64,000 bases of DNA from positions 186,001-250,000 of the forward strand of contig CAJXJY010000001.1 of assembly GCA_913055875.1 (NCBI GenBank), written 5' to 3'. Under the pieces are notes generated by a model that saw only the letters and a program-made list of their open reading frames with translations, was not told where the DNA came from and made no database searches. The DNA comes from an uncultured Altererythrobacter sp. (GTDB taxonomy: Bacteria > Pseudomonadota > Alphaproteobacteria > Sphingomonadales > Sphingomonadaceae). Shown here piece by piece: positions 17,902 to 27,883 of the stretch (the first letter of the stretch is position 1; every line of letters begins with the position of its first letter). A program made the translations under genes and the position numbers.

Positions 17902-19271
17902 CTACCAGTCATAGGCTTTGGGCAGGTCGCTCTCGTCGAGGTCGCGATAGCGCTCGCGCAAGCGGCTCTGGTGGTTGTCGAGCGGTTGCTCGACCCCGTC
18001 GATATAGACCCGCACCGGCATCGCGCCGAGTTCGAGCGGATCGCCGTCCCAGATCACCAGATCGCCGACCGCACCCGGAGCCAGCACTCCTGCGCGACCT
18101 TTCAATCCGCTGATATCGGCCGGGACGGAGCTGATCGCGGCGAAGGCCTGTCCCCAGCTCAGCCCGGCGGCGCGCGGCATCCGCGCCAGCGCGACGAGAT
18201 TGCCCGCGAACTGGTTGAGATTGCGCGGGTTCTCCATCGCCGAGGCGTTGATCGCGACCTTGACCCCGGCCTTGACCATGCGGCCGACATTCGACTGGGT
18301 CGAGGCAATCTCCTCGAAATTCTCGGGCAGGTCGTCGAGCCCGTCGGCGATCACCGGCACGCCGGCCGCGGCGATCTCGCTCGCCACCAACCAGCCCTCG
18401 CTCGCGCCGACCAGCACCAGGTCGAGCCGCGCGAACTCGCGCTTCAATGCGAGCACCGCGCGGATATCCGAAGCGCGTTCGACCTCGACATAGAGCCGCT
18501 GCTCGCCACGCACGACGGGCACCAGCGCGGCAGCGTCGAAGCGGGTCAGCAGCACATCGTCGCCGCGCTCGGCATTGCCGCCGGACAGGCGTGGGTCGAT
18601 CGGCACATCGTCGCCGGTGTCGCTTTCCGACGGACGCGAGGACCGTCCCGGGATGCGGGCATCCTCGCCGAACCGGCCCGCCTCGCGCAGCGCGTTGCGG
18701 AACAGCGCGTGCGCCGAGACCCGGCTGCCCCCCGACAACCGCGCGCCGCGCTCGCCGAGCGCGACGATCTGGAAGGCGCGCGGGCGCATCACTGCATTGC
18801 CGTCCACGCCGAGATCGATGATCGCCCCCTGCCCGCCGAAGATCGAGCTCGACGGCATGGTCACGGTCGCCGCGCGGGTGATGCCGGCGGCGCGGTGGAC
18901 CGCGACATGCACCGAATTCGGATTGATCGCGGGCGCGACGTCGAGCGCCGCGCTGAACGGCGAATTCCCGGCGCGCGTGTCGTTCGATTCGCTGACCGCG
19001 CCGACATCCCACAGGCCGAGCGTCGTGACGGTGGCGACGAGACCGGGCGTAACCCAGGTTCCGCTGCCGTCCGCGGTCGGGACGCCGGCGGGAATGCTGA
19101 CCCCGGCCCCCGCGGCGACGACCTTGCCGCCCCGGATGACGACGGTCGCGTTTTCGATCGGATCGCTGCCGTCGCCGGTCGCGACGGTGGCGTTGGTGAT
19201 GGCGATATCCTGCGCGAAAGCGGGGCTGGCAGCGATGGCGAGAGCGCTCGCGGCGAGTGTCAGGAGGCGCT

Positions 19272-19275
<4 letters not shown>
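17902..19275 (-). CDS. Amidohydrolase-like exported protein lacking metal ligands
   Basis: 457 residues with a signal peptide (MKRLLTLAASALAIAASPAFA). The composite amidohydrolase ends are recognisable (TWVTPGLV at the N-terminal hinge, GVLAPGAVGDLVIWDGDPLE at the end). However, where the metal site should read PGLIDxHxH it has PGLVATVTTLG, and where the catalytic Asp is expected it has VAINASAMENP. So it is probably a catalytically dead member or binding partner. Its ATG overlaps the stop of the intact paralogue upstream (ATGA), suggesting a stoichiometric complex. It was placed by fold motifs and neighbour similarity. Confidence 0.78.
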
Positions 19276-20660
<1,385 letters not shown>

Positions 20661-20680
20661 GATATCCCCTTGTTGCGGTC

Positions 20681-22339
20681 TCAGTCCTGCGGGCGCGTGG
20701 CCGGATGGATGCCCGCCGCCTGCGGCTCGCCGATCTCTTCCTGGCCGAGCAGGTCGTCGTCGACCGTATCGTCCTGCAGCGTGTCGAGATGCATCAACCG
20801 CTTGATCAGCGGGCTGACCACCATCACCACCACGCCGATGCCGACCGCATACCAGCCGACCGTCGAGTAGACGTCGAGTACGATCTGCTTGCCGGCTTCC
20901 TCGCCGACGCCCTCGCCCCCGGTTGCCGCCGCGATCAGCCCGGCAGCGAAATTGCCGGTTGCCGAAGCGAAGAACCAAGTGCCCATGATCAGCGAAGCCA
21001 TGTGCCCGGGGCTGAGGCGGTTCATCGCGCTGAGGCCGACCGGCGACAGGCACAGCTCGCCGGTCGTGTGCAGCAGGTAGATCAGGAAGATGAAGGCAAC
21101 CGGCGTCGCGACGTTCACTCCGACCGATTCGGCACCCCAGACGAGCACGAGGAAGCCGAGCCCGACCTGGATCACGGCGAGGCCGAACTTCATCGGCGTC
21201 GACGGTTCGGCGCCCCTGCGCGCCAGGCCCTGCCACAGCATCGCGAAGACCGGGGCGAGCAGCACGATGTAAATCGCGTTGATCGACTGGAACATCGACG
21301 CGCTCACGCCCGCAGTGTCGACATGGCGATCGGTGAACAGGTTGAGCGACGAGCCGGCCTGTTCGAACAGCGCCCAGAACACGATCGAGACGAAGATCAG
21401 GAACATCGCCGCGAAGATGCGGTCGCGCTCGTGCGGATGCAGCCGCACGGCGGCGATATAGAGGACGTAGGCGACGAGGCCGAGCCCGAAGATGCCGAGC
21501 ACCCAGCCGACCAGCTCCTGGTACTGGATCGCGAGCCAGCACAGCGCGACCATGGCGAGACCGGCGCCGTAAATGCCGAATTCCCTGCCGCCCTTGAGCT
21601 TTTCCGGATCCTTGGGTTCGCCCTTGCCGAGCAGCAGCGGCTTGCCGAGAATGAAGAACACCAGCCCGATCAGCATGCCGAAGCCGGCGAGGCCGAAGCC
21701 GTATTCCCAGCCGACCGTCTGGCCGAGATAGCCGCAGATGATCGACGCGGTCGCCGCACCGACGTTAATGCCCATGTAGAAGATGGTGTAGGCCGGATCG
21801 CGGCGCACGTCGGTGCGCGGATAGAGCTGCCCGACCATCACCGAGATGTTGGCCTTGAGGAAGCCCGAGCCGACGATGATCAGCGCCAGCGCCAGCCAGA
21901 AGATGTTGATGAAGGCCGAATCCTGCCCGCCATCGCCTTCGAAGGCCATGAAGAAGTGACCGAAGGTCAGCAGCACCGCACCGAACAGCACCGCCTTGCG
22001 TTGCCCGAGATAGCGGTCGGCGAGGAATCCGCCCACCACCGGGGCGATATAGACCAGCGCGGTATAGGCGCCGTAGATGATCGAGGCTTCGGAATCGGTG
22101 AACAGCCAGTGCTGCACGAGGTAGAAGATCAGCAGCGCGCGCATCCCGTAATAGGAGAAGCGCTCCCACATCTCGGCCATGAACAGCAGGAACAGCCCCT
22201 TGGGGTGGCCGATCACCTCGGCCTGGGGCCTGGTTACGAGGAACAGCCCGCCGAGCAGGAATGCCGCCAGTGCGACGACCGCGATCCAGAACGCCCACAT
22301 TTCGTAGGCGGAACCGAAAGTGAAGATGAATTCGTGCAT
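20681..22339 (-). CDS. POT/PTR2-family proton-coupled oligopeptide transporter
   Basis: Inner-membrane di/tripeptide importer of the major facilitator superfamily, 552 residues and about 14 spans. The family signature EMWERFSYYG is at residues 56-65, and GSGFLKANISVMVGQLY and FYMGINVGA follow. AGAGGGA lies upstream of the ATG at 22339. It begins a same-strand run of transporter, amidohydrolase lipoprotein, amidohydrolase-like protein, FKBP and NnrU. This makes a peptide scavenging unit plausible, with hydrolysis on the periplasmic side and uptake of the products. Confidence 0.93.
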   Translation of the reverse strand: MHEFIFTFGSAYEMWAFWIAVVALAAFLLGGLFLVTRPQAEVIGHPKGLFLLFMAEMWERFSYYGMRALLIFYLVQHWLFTDSEASIIYGAYTALVYIAPVVGGFLADRYLGQRKAVLFGAVLLTFGHFFMAFEGDGGQDSAFINIFWLALALIIVGSGFLKANISVMVGQLYPRTDVRRDPAYTIFYMGINVGAATASIICGYLGQTVGWEYGFGLAGFGMLIGLVFFILGKPLLLGKGEPKDPEKLKGGREFGIYGAGLAMVALCWLAIQYQELVGWVLGIFGLGLVAYVLYIAAVRLHPHERDRIFAAMFLIFVSIVFWALFEQAGSSLNLFTDRHVDTAGVSASMFQSINAIYIVLLAPVFAMLWQGLARRGAEPSTPMKFGLAVIQVGLGFLVLVWGAESVGVNVATPVAFIFLIYLLHTTGELCLSPVGLSAMNRLSPGHMASLIMGTWFFASATGNFAAGLIAAATGGEGVGEEAGKQIVLDVYSTVGWYAVGIGVVVMVVSPLIKRLMHLDTLQDDTVDDDLLGQEEIGEPQAAGIHPATRPQD

Positions 22340-22543
22340 CGGTGTGCGTCCCTCTTGTCCCTAACGCCGGCCCCCTCTCCCACCGCGAGGGCTCGAAAGC
22401 GCGCACCCTAGCGGCTGAATCCGCCATGTGAAGCATTAGTTACAGGCGAAACCGCCATTTGTCGCGCTTCAGAGGATCGCGAGGAGGGAACTTGACGCGC
22501 CGCGGTGTATTATGGCACTGATGCACCGATCCGGAGAAGCGCC

Positions 22544-22885
22544 ATGGCCCAGCAGTCCCGCCCCGTCTATCTCAAGCTGCGCGACAAGATCGCCGCGGCC
22601 ATCATCGAGGGCGAATATGCCGAGGGCGAGATGCTCCCCTCGGTGCGCGCCTATGCCGCCGAGCAGGGCGCCAACCCGCTGACCGTGGCCAAGGCGTACC
22701 AGCAATTCCAGAGCGACGGGCTGGTCGAGGTGCAGCGCGGCGTCGGCATGTATGTCGTCCCCGGAGCGGCGAAAAGACTGCGCTCGAGCGAGCGCGAACA
22801 GTTCATCGGCGAGGAATGGCCCGAAATCCGCTCGCGCATGGAGCGGCTGGGGATCGATCCGGCCGAGCTGCTGGAACGCGCCTGA
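22544..22885 (+). CDS. GntR-family (YtrA-like) transcriptional regulator
   Basis: 113 residues: an N-terminal GntR winged helix (PVYLKLRDKIAAAIIEGEYA, LPSVRAYAAEQGANPLTVAK) followed by only about 45 residues, as in the short YtrA subgroup. The ATG at 22544 has GGAGAA upstream. YtrA regulators usually sit with ABC transporter genes, but none is adjacent here; the neighbour downstream is ihfB, and the divergent gene is the peptide transporter. Its target is unknown. Confidence 0.87.
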   Translation: MAQQSRPVYLKLRDKIAAAIIEGEYAEGEMLPSVRAYAAEQGANPLTVAKAYQQFQSDGLVEVQRGVGMYVVPGAAKRLRSSEREQFIGEEWPEIRSRMERLGIDPAELLERA

Positions 22886-23070
22886 TCAGGCACAAAAAAT
22901 TGCGCATTGCGGCATTGTAATTAACAAAAATCAGCTTTGAACGATTGCACGGCGACATGATACGTGGCAATTTGCCGTCAGGGTTGTGCGGCATGGGCCG
23001 TCATGCGCCCGGGCAGGAATTTGCGAGGCTCGCCGATCGCGCGGTCGGCAGGGGGTCTCTGGAGAATGCG

Positions 23071-23352
23071 ATGATCAGATCCGAACTGGTGCAGGCACTG
23101 GCCAAGGACAATCCCGAATTGCGCGCCGACGAGGTCGATCGCGTGGTCGATATCTTTTTCGAGGAGATCGCCACCCGGCTCGCCGAAGGCGGCCGGGTCG
23201 AACTGCGCGGTTTCGGCGCCTTCTCGACCCGCGAGCGAGACGCGCGGATGGGCCGCAACCCGCGCACCGGCGAACCGGTACCGGTGCCGGCCAAGCGCGT
23301 GCCCTATTTCAAGCCGGGCAAGGAAATGCGCGAGCGCCTCAACGAGGACTGA
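23071..23352 (+). CDS. ihfB: Integration host factor subunit beta
   Basis: 93-residue DNA-bending protein of the HU/IHF family. The N-terminal [20 protein letters not shown] and [20 protein letters not shown] are typical of the IHF beta chain; GRNPRTG carries the intercalating Pro (about residue 64). GGAGAA precedes the ATG. As half of a heterodimer it shapes promoters, recombination sites and origins; the alpha subunit is not in this window. Confidence 0.93.
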   Translation: MIRSELVQALAKDNPELRADEVDRVVDIFFEEIATRLAEGGRVELRGFGAFSTRERDARMGRNPRTGEPVPVPAKRVPYFKPGKEMRERLNED

Positions 23353-23492
23353 GCCCGTTTTCGCGCGGCCGGGACGGCGGGGCGGATGACGGGACTCGAG
23401 TGACAGGGCCCGGATGACAGGGATTGTCACTCGACAGCCCGCATCGCCGGCCTCACCATGGCTCACCGACGCTCGTTTCAGGGGGTGACGCT

Positions 23493-24854
23493 ATGGCGCT
23501 CGGTATTGTGCGAAAGTTTGGGCTGTTCGGATTTCTTGTGCTGCTTGCCTCGCAGGCGAGCGCCCAGCAGCAGCTGTCGCCCGCACAGCAGCGCGCGCTG
23601 AAGGAAGCGCAGCAGCTGACTCTCCTCACGCGCGTGGCTGCGCCCTGTGCCGGACTGGTTACCGACTGGGAGCTGGCGGTGGCCGATTTCTATCGGCGGC
23701 AGACGTCGAAGGCGGTGACCGGCCATGACACGCTGCCGCCGCCGATGGTCCGTGCGATCTACCGGCAGGCGGATGCCGTCACGTGCGACGATCCGCAGGT
23801 CCGCGCGCGCGCACAGGATCTGCGCGACTTCGCCCAGCGCCGCTGGCTGGTGCTCGCCAAGGCCTGGCCGCAGGCGGGCGAGTGCCCGAAGTTGCGCGAG
23901 GCGGAGTTTCACGCGGCATTCGCCGCCAGCCTGGAACAGCGGCTGGCCGCTGCGCGTCCCGCTGTGGTCGAGGGGCTCGCCGCGGAAGTCGGGCAAGTGC
24001 TTGCCCCGCTGAACAAGCAGTGCAGCGAGGCCGGCTTTTTCGACTGGCAGATGGGTGGGCTCAATGGCGGGATCGGCGCGACGAGAGGCATGGTCGAATC
24101 GCCTGCCTGGTATCTGAACGGGATCGGCTATACCGAATTCGGGCGCCGGCCACGCTATTTCGACATGACACGCGGTTTCACGATCGGCGTCGGCGAGACG
24201 TTCGGCAAGGAGTCCGTGCGCAGCTCCGCGGTACAGGGGCGCCGTGAAAGCGTCACGGTTGCTCCGGTGGTCAAGCTCGGCGCCGCATGCGGCGGCTGGT
24301 TCGACGCGCCCGAGGGCGGCAAAAGGTTGCGGATCGACTGCGACTTCGTCCTCGACGGGGAAGGAACGCTGAAAGCCTACAGCGCCTCGACACCGGCACC
24401 GCCCGCCGAGGTAACGATCAGCGACCCCGACCGCGCGCTGGCCGATTACTGGGTTGCGCAGCGTTCGGAACTGCGCGTGGTCAACCCGCAGACACGCGAA
24501 ATCGTCTATCGCCAATCGCCCGACGAGGGCACCAAGCACACTTATGGCGGCGTGCTCGACAAGCTGCGCGAATTCGATCCCGGCTACCAGCTGATGATCG
24601 CGCTGACCGGGCCCAGCCGCTCGAGCGACGACGCCGATCCGGGCGAATTCTTCGATTACGATTTCGCCAAGGAGGGCCCCGGGGAAAGTCAGGGGCCCAA
24701 ATCGGTGGCGATCGTCGATATCCTCAAAGCCGCCAATTATGCCTTCGCCCCGCGCTCGGCGGATCTGTCGGTCAATTCGCCGGAATTCGACCTCGCGCAG
24801 GAAAGCGGGCTGTACAGCTCGACCGAAGTCGCCGGGTTCGAAGCGGGCTGGTGA
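23493..24854 (+). CDS. Hypothetical secreted protein, 453 residues
   Basis: Signal peptide MALGIVRKFGLFGFLVLLAS ending ASAQ, so the mature protein begins QQQLSPAQQ. The start has AGGGGGTGA upstream. The body has a helical N-terminal half with paired Cys (APCAGL, VTCDDP, ECPKLR, KQCSEAG). It also has an aromatic/Gly central part (MGGLNGGIGATRGM, WYLNGIGYTEFGRRPRYFD) and an acidic C-terminal segment (GPSRSSDDADPGEFFDYDF). I do not recognise a domain. Nothing around it (ihfB before, tRNA-Leu after) gives a role. Confidence 0.7.
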   Translation: MALGIVRKFGLFGFLVLLASQASAQQQLSPAQQRALKEAQQLTLLTRVAAPCAGLVTDWELAVADFYRRQTSKAVTGHDTLPPPMVRAIYRQADAVTCDDPQVRARAQDLRDFAQRRWLVLAKAWPQAGECPKLREAEFHAAFAASLEQRLAAARPAVVEGLAAEVGQVLAPLNKQCSEAGFFDWQMGGLNGGIGATRGMVESPAWYLNGIGYTEFGRRPRYFDMTRGFTIGVGETFGKESVRSSAVQGRRESVTVAPVVKLGAACGGWFDAPEGGKRLRIDCDFVLDGEGTLKAYSASTPAPPAEVTISDPDRALADYWVAQRSELRVVNPQTREIVYRQSPDEGTKHTYGGVLDKLREFDPGYQLMIALTGPSRSSDDADPGEFFDYDFAKEGPGESQGPKSVAIVDILKAANYAFAPRSADLSVNSPEFDLAQESGLYSSTEVAGFEAGW

Positions 24855-24912
24855 CCGCCGTGCACCGCCACTGCTGACATTCGTCTGCGCCCGCGCTAAC
24901 GCCTGCACGACG

Positions 24913-24999
24913 GCGGGTGTGGCGGAATGGTAGACGCCGGGGACTTAAAATCCCCTGATCCGATAGATCGTGTGGGTTCGAGTCCCACCACCCGCACCA
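24913..24999 (+). tRNA. tRNA-Leu (anticodon UAA)
   Basis: 87 bases. Acceptor arms GCGGGTG / CACCCGC, anticodon stem GGGGA / TCCCC around loop CTTAAAA (anticodon TAA), a long variable arm typical of Leu, T-stem GTGGG / CCCAC with TTCGAGT loop, and an encoded CCA end at 24997-24999. It reads UUA, a rare codon in this GC-rich genome. Confidence 0.96.
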
Positions 25000-25058
25000 C
25001 AAATCCACAAAACATCCCTATTTCGTTAGGCCGCTATTTACGTCTTGCGGTCCATTAC

Positions 25059-25076
25059 TTGACGAAAGGTCGTCAA
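25059..25076. promoter_or_regulatory. Perfect 18-base dyad upstream of the PilZ gene
   Basis: TTGACGA, AAGG, TCGTCAA, 55 bases before the PilZ ATG. It includes a TTGACG -35-like hexamer, so it is placed to act as an operator over that promoter. It could also form a short RNA hairpin downstream of the tRNA. The binding protein is unknown. Confidence 0.4.
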
Positions 25077-25130
25077 TAACAGGAGGCCCCAGTAACGGTA
25101 CCGCAAAAAGCCGAACGGGGTTGTCGAAAT

Positions 25131-25757
25131 ATGGAACGTGTCGCAGCCCTTGCCGCCAGCACGCAAACCGATCCCGCTTCGTGCGAGCAGCGCAGTGCGC
25201 CGCGCGTCACGCTGCTCATCCGGCCGGCCAAGCTGTCGAGCGCAGAAGGCGAATTCGTCTGCGTCATCCGCGACGTTTCGGCCACCGGGGTGAGCGTCCG
25301 GCTGTTCCATCCGCCTCCTGCGGGCAAGAGCGCGCAGCTCGAAACCGAAACCGGCCAGCATATCGAAATGGAACGGGTCCGGATTCAGGGGCGCGACGTC
25401 GGCTACAGCTTCGCCGAGCCGATCGACCTCGCCGCGCTGGTCAACGAGGAAGGCCGCTATCCCAAGCGCAAGCTGCGGCTGGCGATCGAAATGCCGGTGC
25501 GGATCGCCACCCTCGGCGGGGACTACGATGCAGAGGTGCAGAACCTGTCGCAGCAAGGCGCCCGCCTCGAGTGCGCGGCGAAGTTTTCGATCGACCAGAT
25601 CGTGCGGCTGAAATCGCATCACCTGCCCGAAATCCGCGCCAAGGTACGCTGGCGGCGCGGCACGCAATACGGCCTCGTGTTCGAGGATACGTTCTCGCTC
25701 GCAGACTTCGCGCAGCTTGCCGCCGCGCTGCAATGCCCCTCGCTGACCGGGGACTGA
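25131..25757 (+). CDS. Tandem PilZ-domain protein
   Basis: 208 residues with two PilZ-like domains. The first has RSAPR and DVSATG (RxxxR and DxSxxG); the second has RYPKR and NLSQQG (RxxxR and NxSxxG), so both keep the residues that bind cyclic di-GMP. No other domain is present, so it probably transmits c-di-GMP signals by protein contact. It stands between tRNA-Leu and a cluster of likely surface-glycan genes, which fits c-di-GMP control of the envelope, but that link is inference. Confidence 0.82.
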   Translation: MERVAALAASTQTDPASCEQRSAPRVTLLIRPAKLSSAEGEFVCVIRDVSATGVSVRLFHPPPAGKSAQLETETGQHIEMERVRIQGRDVGYSFAEPIDLAALVNEEGRYPKRKLRLAIEMPVRIATLGGDYDAEVQNLSQQGARLECAAKFSIDQIVRLKSHHLPEIRAKVRWRRGTQYGLVFEDTFSLADFAQLAAALQCPSLTGD

Positions 25758-25851
25758 GGCGAAAAACGGCGCCGGCCCGACCCGCGTTTACCTTGTGGTT
25801 ACCATTTTCCTTCACTCCCGGCTCAGACCTGAACCGGGGGGACCGACGACT

Positions 25852-27450
25852 ATGAACGATACGAAGCAGCTTTCCGTCGACGTGGCGATCATCGGCGCGG
25901 GGCCGGCCGGCCTGACCGCCGGCTACCTGCTGACGAAGCAGGGCAAGTCGGTCGCGATCATCGAGAAGGATGCGACCTATGTCGGCGGTATCAGCCGCAC
26001 GGTCGAGCACGAAGGCTATCGCTTCGATATCGGCGGCCATCGCTTCTTCTCGAAGAGCCAGCAGGTCGTCGACCTGTGGAACGAGATCCTGCCCGACGAT
26101 TTCATCCAGCGCCCGCGCATGAGCCGGATCTATTACGAGGGCAAGTTCTACTCCTATCCGCTGCGCGCATTCGAGGCGTTGTCGAACCTCGGCATACTGC
26201 GCTCCGCGGCCTGCATGGTCAGTTACCTGCGCTACAAGCTGTTTCCGATTCCGCAGGTGCGGAGTTTCGAGGACTGGACCACCAACCAGTTCGGGCAGAA
26301 GCTCTATTCGATCTTCTTCAAGACCTACACCGAGAAGGTGTGGGGCATGCCGTGCAACGAGATGAGCGCCGACTGGGCTGCGCAGCGGATCAAGGGGCTG
26401 TCGCTGTGGAACGCCGTGGTCGACGGGCTCAAGCGCTCGCTCGGCCTCAACAAGCGGCCCAATGACGGGCAGGCGGTCAAGACGCTGCTCGAGACCTTCC
26501 GCTATCCGCGGCTCGGCCCGGGCATGATGTGGGAGGCGGCGCGCGACAAGATCCTCGCCACAGGCAACGGCCACCTGTTCATGGGTCACGCGCTGGAACA
26601 GCTTGCCAGCGACGGAAACGGCGGCTGGCGCATGAGCGCGACCGGCGCAGACGGCAAGGTCGTGATCGAGGCGAAGCACGCGATCAGCTCGGCGCCGATG
26701 CGCGAGCTGGCGGCGCGGATGCATCCGCTACCCGATACGACGCTGAATGCCTCCAATCTCAAATATCGCGATTTCCTCACCGTCGCGCTGATGGTCGAGG
26801 GCGAGGACCTCTTCCCCGACAACTGGATCTACATCCACGACAGCAAGGTGAAAGTCGGCCGGGTACAGAACTTCCGCTCGTGGTCGCCCGAGATGATTCC
26901 TGACGAGAACATGGCCTGTGTCGGGCTCGAATATTTCTGCTTCGAAGGCGACGGGCTGTGGTCGATGGACGACGACGATTTGGTCGCGCTGGCGACCGAC
27001 GAGATGGAAATTCTCGGCCTGGTCGACCGCAAGAAAGTGAAAAGCGGCGCTGTGGTGCGGCAGGAGAAGGCCTATCCGGTCTACGACGAGACCTACGCCG
27101 CCAATGTCGCCGCGATGCGCGCCGAACTCGAGGAGAAGCACCCGACGCTGCATCTGGTCGGGCGCAACGGCATGCACCGCTACAACAACCAGGATCACGC
27201 GATGATGACCGCGATGCTGACGGTCGAGAACATCGTCGCCGGCGAACGCATCTACGACACGTGGTGCGTCAACGAGGACGCCGAGTACCACGAAGCGGGC
27301 GATGAGGGCGCGGAGAAGGCGCTGCCGGCGCGCGAAGGCGTGACCGAGGATCAGGCCGCGGCGCTGAACTCGGTTCGCGACGTGCCCGAGCGGATTGCGC
27401 CAGACAGCGGAGAAGCCGAAAAGAGCGGCAAGGATCGCAAGGCGGCCTGA
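25852..27450 (+). CDS. FAD-dependent oxidoreductase, UDP-galactopyranose mutase / protoporphyrinogen-oxidase-like
   Basis: 532 residues. The Rossmann fingerprint VAIIGAGPAGLTAGYLL is at about 10-26, followed by EKDATYVGGISRT and DIGGHRFFSKS, the layout of amine-oxidase-type FAD enzymes close to UDP-galactopyranose mutase. LHLVGRNGMHRYNNQDHAM near residue 440 is the second FAD-binding region. The C-terminal 60 residues are acidic and probably disordered. The start follows GGGGGGACC. It is followed after 21 bases by a GtrA-type protein and then a GT-C protein, so a role in building a lipid-linked or surface sugar is likely. The exact substrate is unknown. Confidence 0.83.
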   Translation: MNDTKQLSVDVAIIGAGPAGLTAGYLLTKQGKSVAIIEKDATYVGGISRTVEHEGYRFDIGGHRFFSKSQQVVDLWNEILPDDFIQRPRMSRIYYEGKFYSYPLRAFEALSNLGILRSAACMVSYLRYKLFPIPQVRSFEDWTTNQFGQKLYSIFFKTYTEKVWGMPCNEMSADWAAQRIKGLSLWNAVVDGLKRSLGLNKRPNDGQAVKTLLETFRYPRLGPGMMWEAARDKILATGNGHLFMGHALEQLASDGNGGWRMSATGADGKVVIEAKHAISSAPMRELAARMHPLPDTTLNASNLKYRDFLTVALMVEGEDLFPDNWIYIHDSKVKVGRVQNFRSWSPEMIPDENMACVGLEYFCFEGDGLWSMDDDDLVALATDEMEILGLVDRKKVKSGAVVRQEKAYPVYDETYAANVAAMRAELEEKHPTLHLVGRNGMHRYNNQDHAMMTAMLTVENIVAGERIYDTWCVNEDAEYHEAGDEGAEKALPAREGVTEDQAAALNSVRDVPERIAPDSGEAEKSGKDRKAA

Positions 27451-27471
27451 CGGAGCCGCGGGGGAAGCAGG

Positions 27472-27882
27472 ATGACCGAACTCCTGACACGGCTGCACCG
27501 GATCCGGTTGCTGCGCTACGGCTTTGCCAGCGTCGCGGCGCTGGCGGTCGACATGGGCAGCTTTCTCGTGCTGCTGGCGCTTGCGGTTCCGGCCGCGGCG
27601 GCCTCGGCGCTCGGCTATTCGATCGGCATCGTGACGCACTGGCTGTTTTCGAGCCGCACCGTGTTCACCGACACGGTCGCTGCGCGCGGGCCCAGCCGGA
27701 CGCGGCAGAAGGCGCTGTTCGTCGGCTCGGCGCTGGTCGGCCTCGCGCTGACGACGCTGATCGTCGGCGCGGGCGACATGGCCGGGATCGACCCGCGCAT
27801 CGCCAAGCTGTTCGCCATCGTCGCGAGCTTCGCCGCCACTTGGCTGCTGCGCAGCCGCGTCGTCTTCCGCGCCGCCGCCTGA
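27472..27882 (+). CDS. GtrA-family membrane protein
   Basis: 136 residues with four hydrophobic spans, the normal GtrA size. RYGFASVAALAVDMGSFLVL and the mid-loop THWLFSSRTVF are typical. GtrA proteins are thought to help flip polyprenyl-phosphate-linked sugars. GGGGGAAGCAGG precedes the ATG. It sits between a UGM-like FAD enzyme and a GT-C protein, a standard setting for this family; the next ATG comes one base after its stop. Confidence 0.88.
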   Translation: MTELLTRLHRIRLLRYGFASVAALAVDMGSFLVLLALAVPAAAASALGYSIGIVTHWLFSSRTVFTDTVAARGPSRTRQKALFVGSALVGLALTTLIVGAGDMAGIDPRIAKLFAIVASFAATWLLRSRVVFRAAA

Positions 27883-27883
27883 G

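Noticed and set aside
20705-22411. 568-codon open frame on the + strand opposite the POT transporter, and similar long frames opposite gdh and glnE
   Set aside because: His/Arg/Glu-rich antisense translations typical of GC-rich genes; the opposite strand encodes clear families.
22492-22513. TTGACG ... TATTAT as a promoter of the GntR gene
   Set aside because: The spacer is only 10 bases, too short for a sigma-70 promoter.
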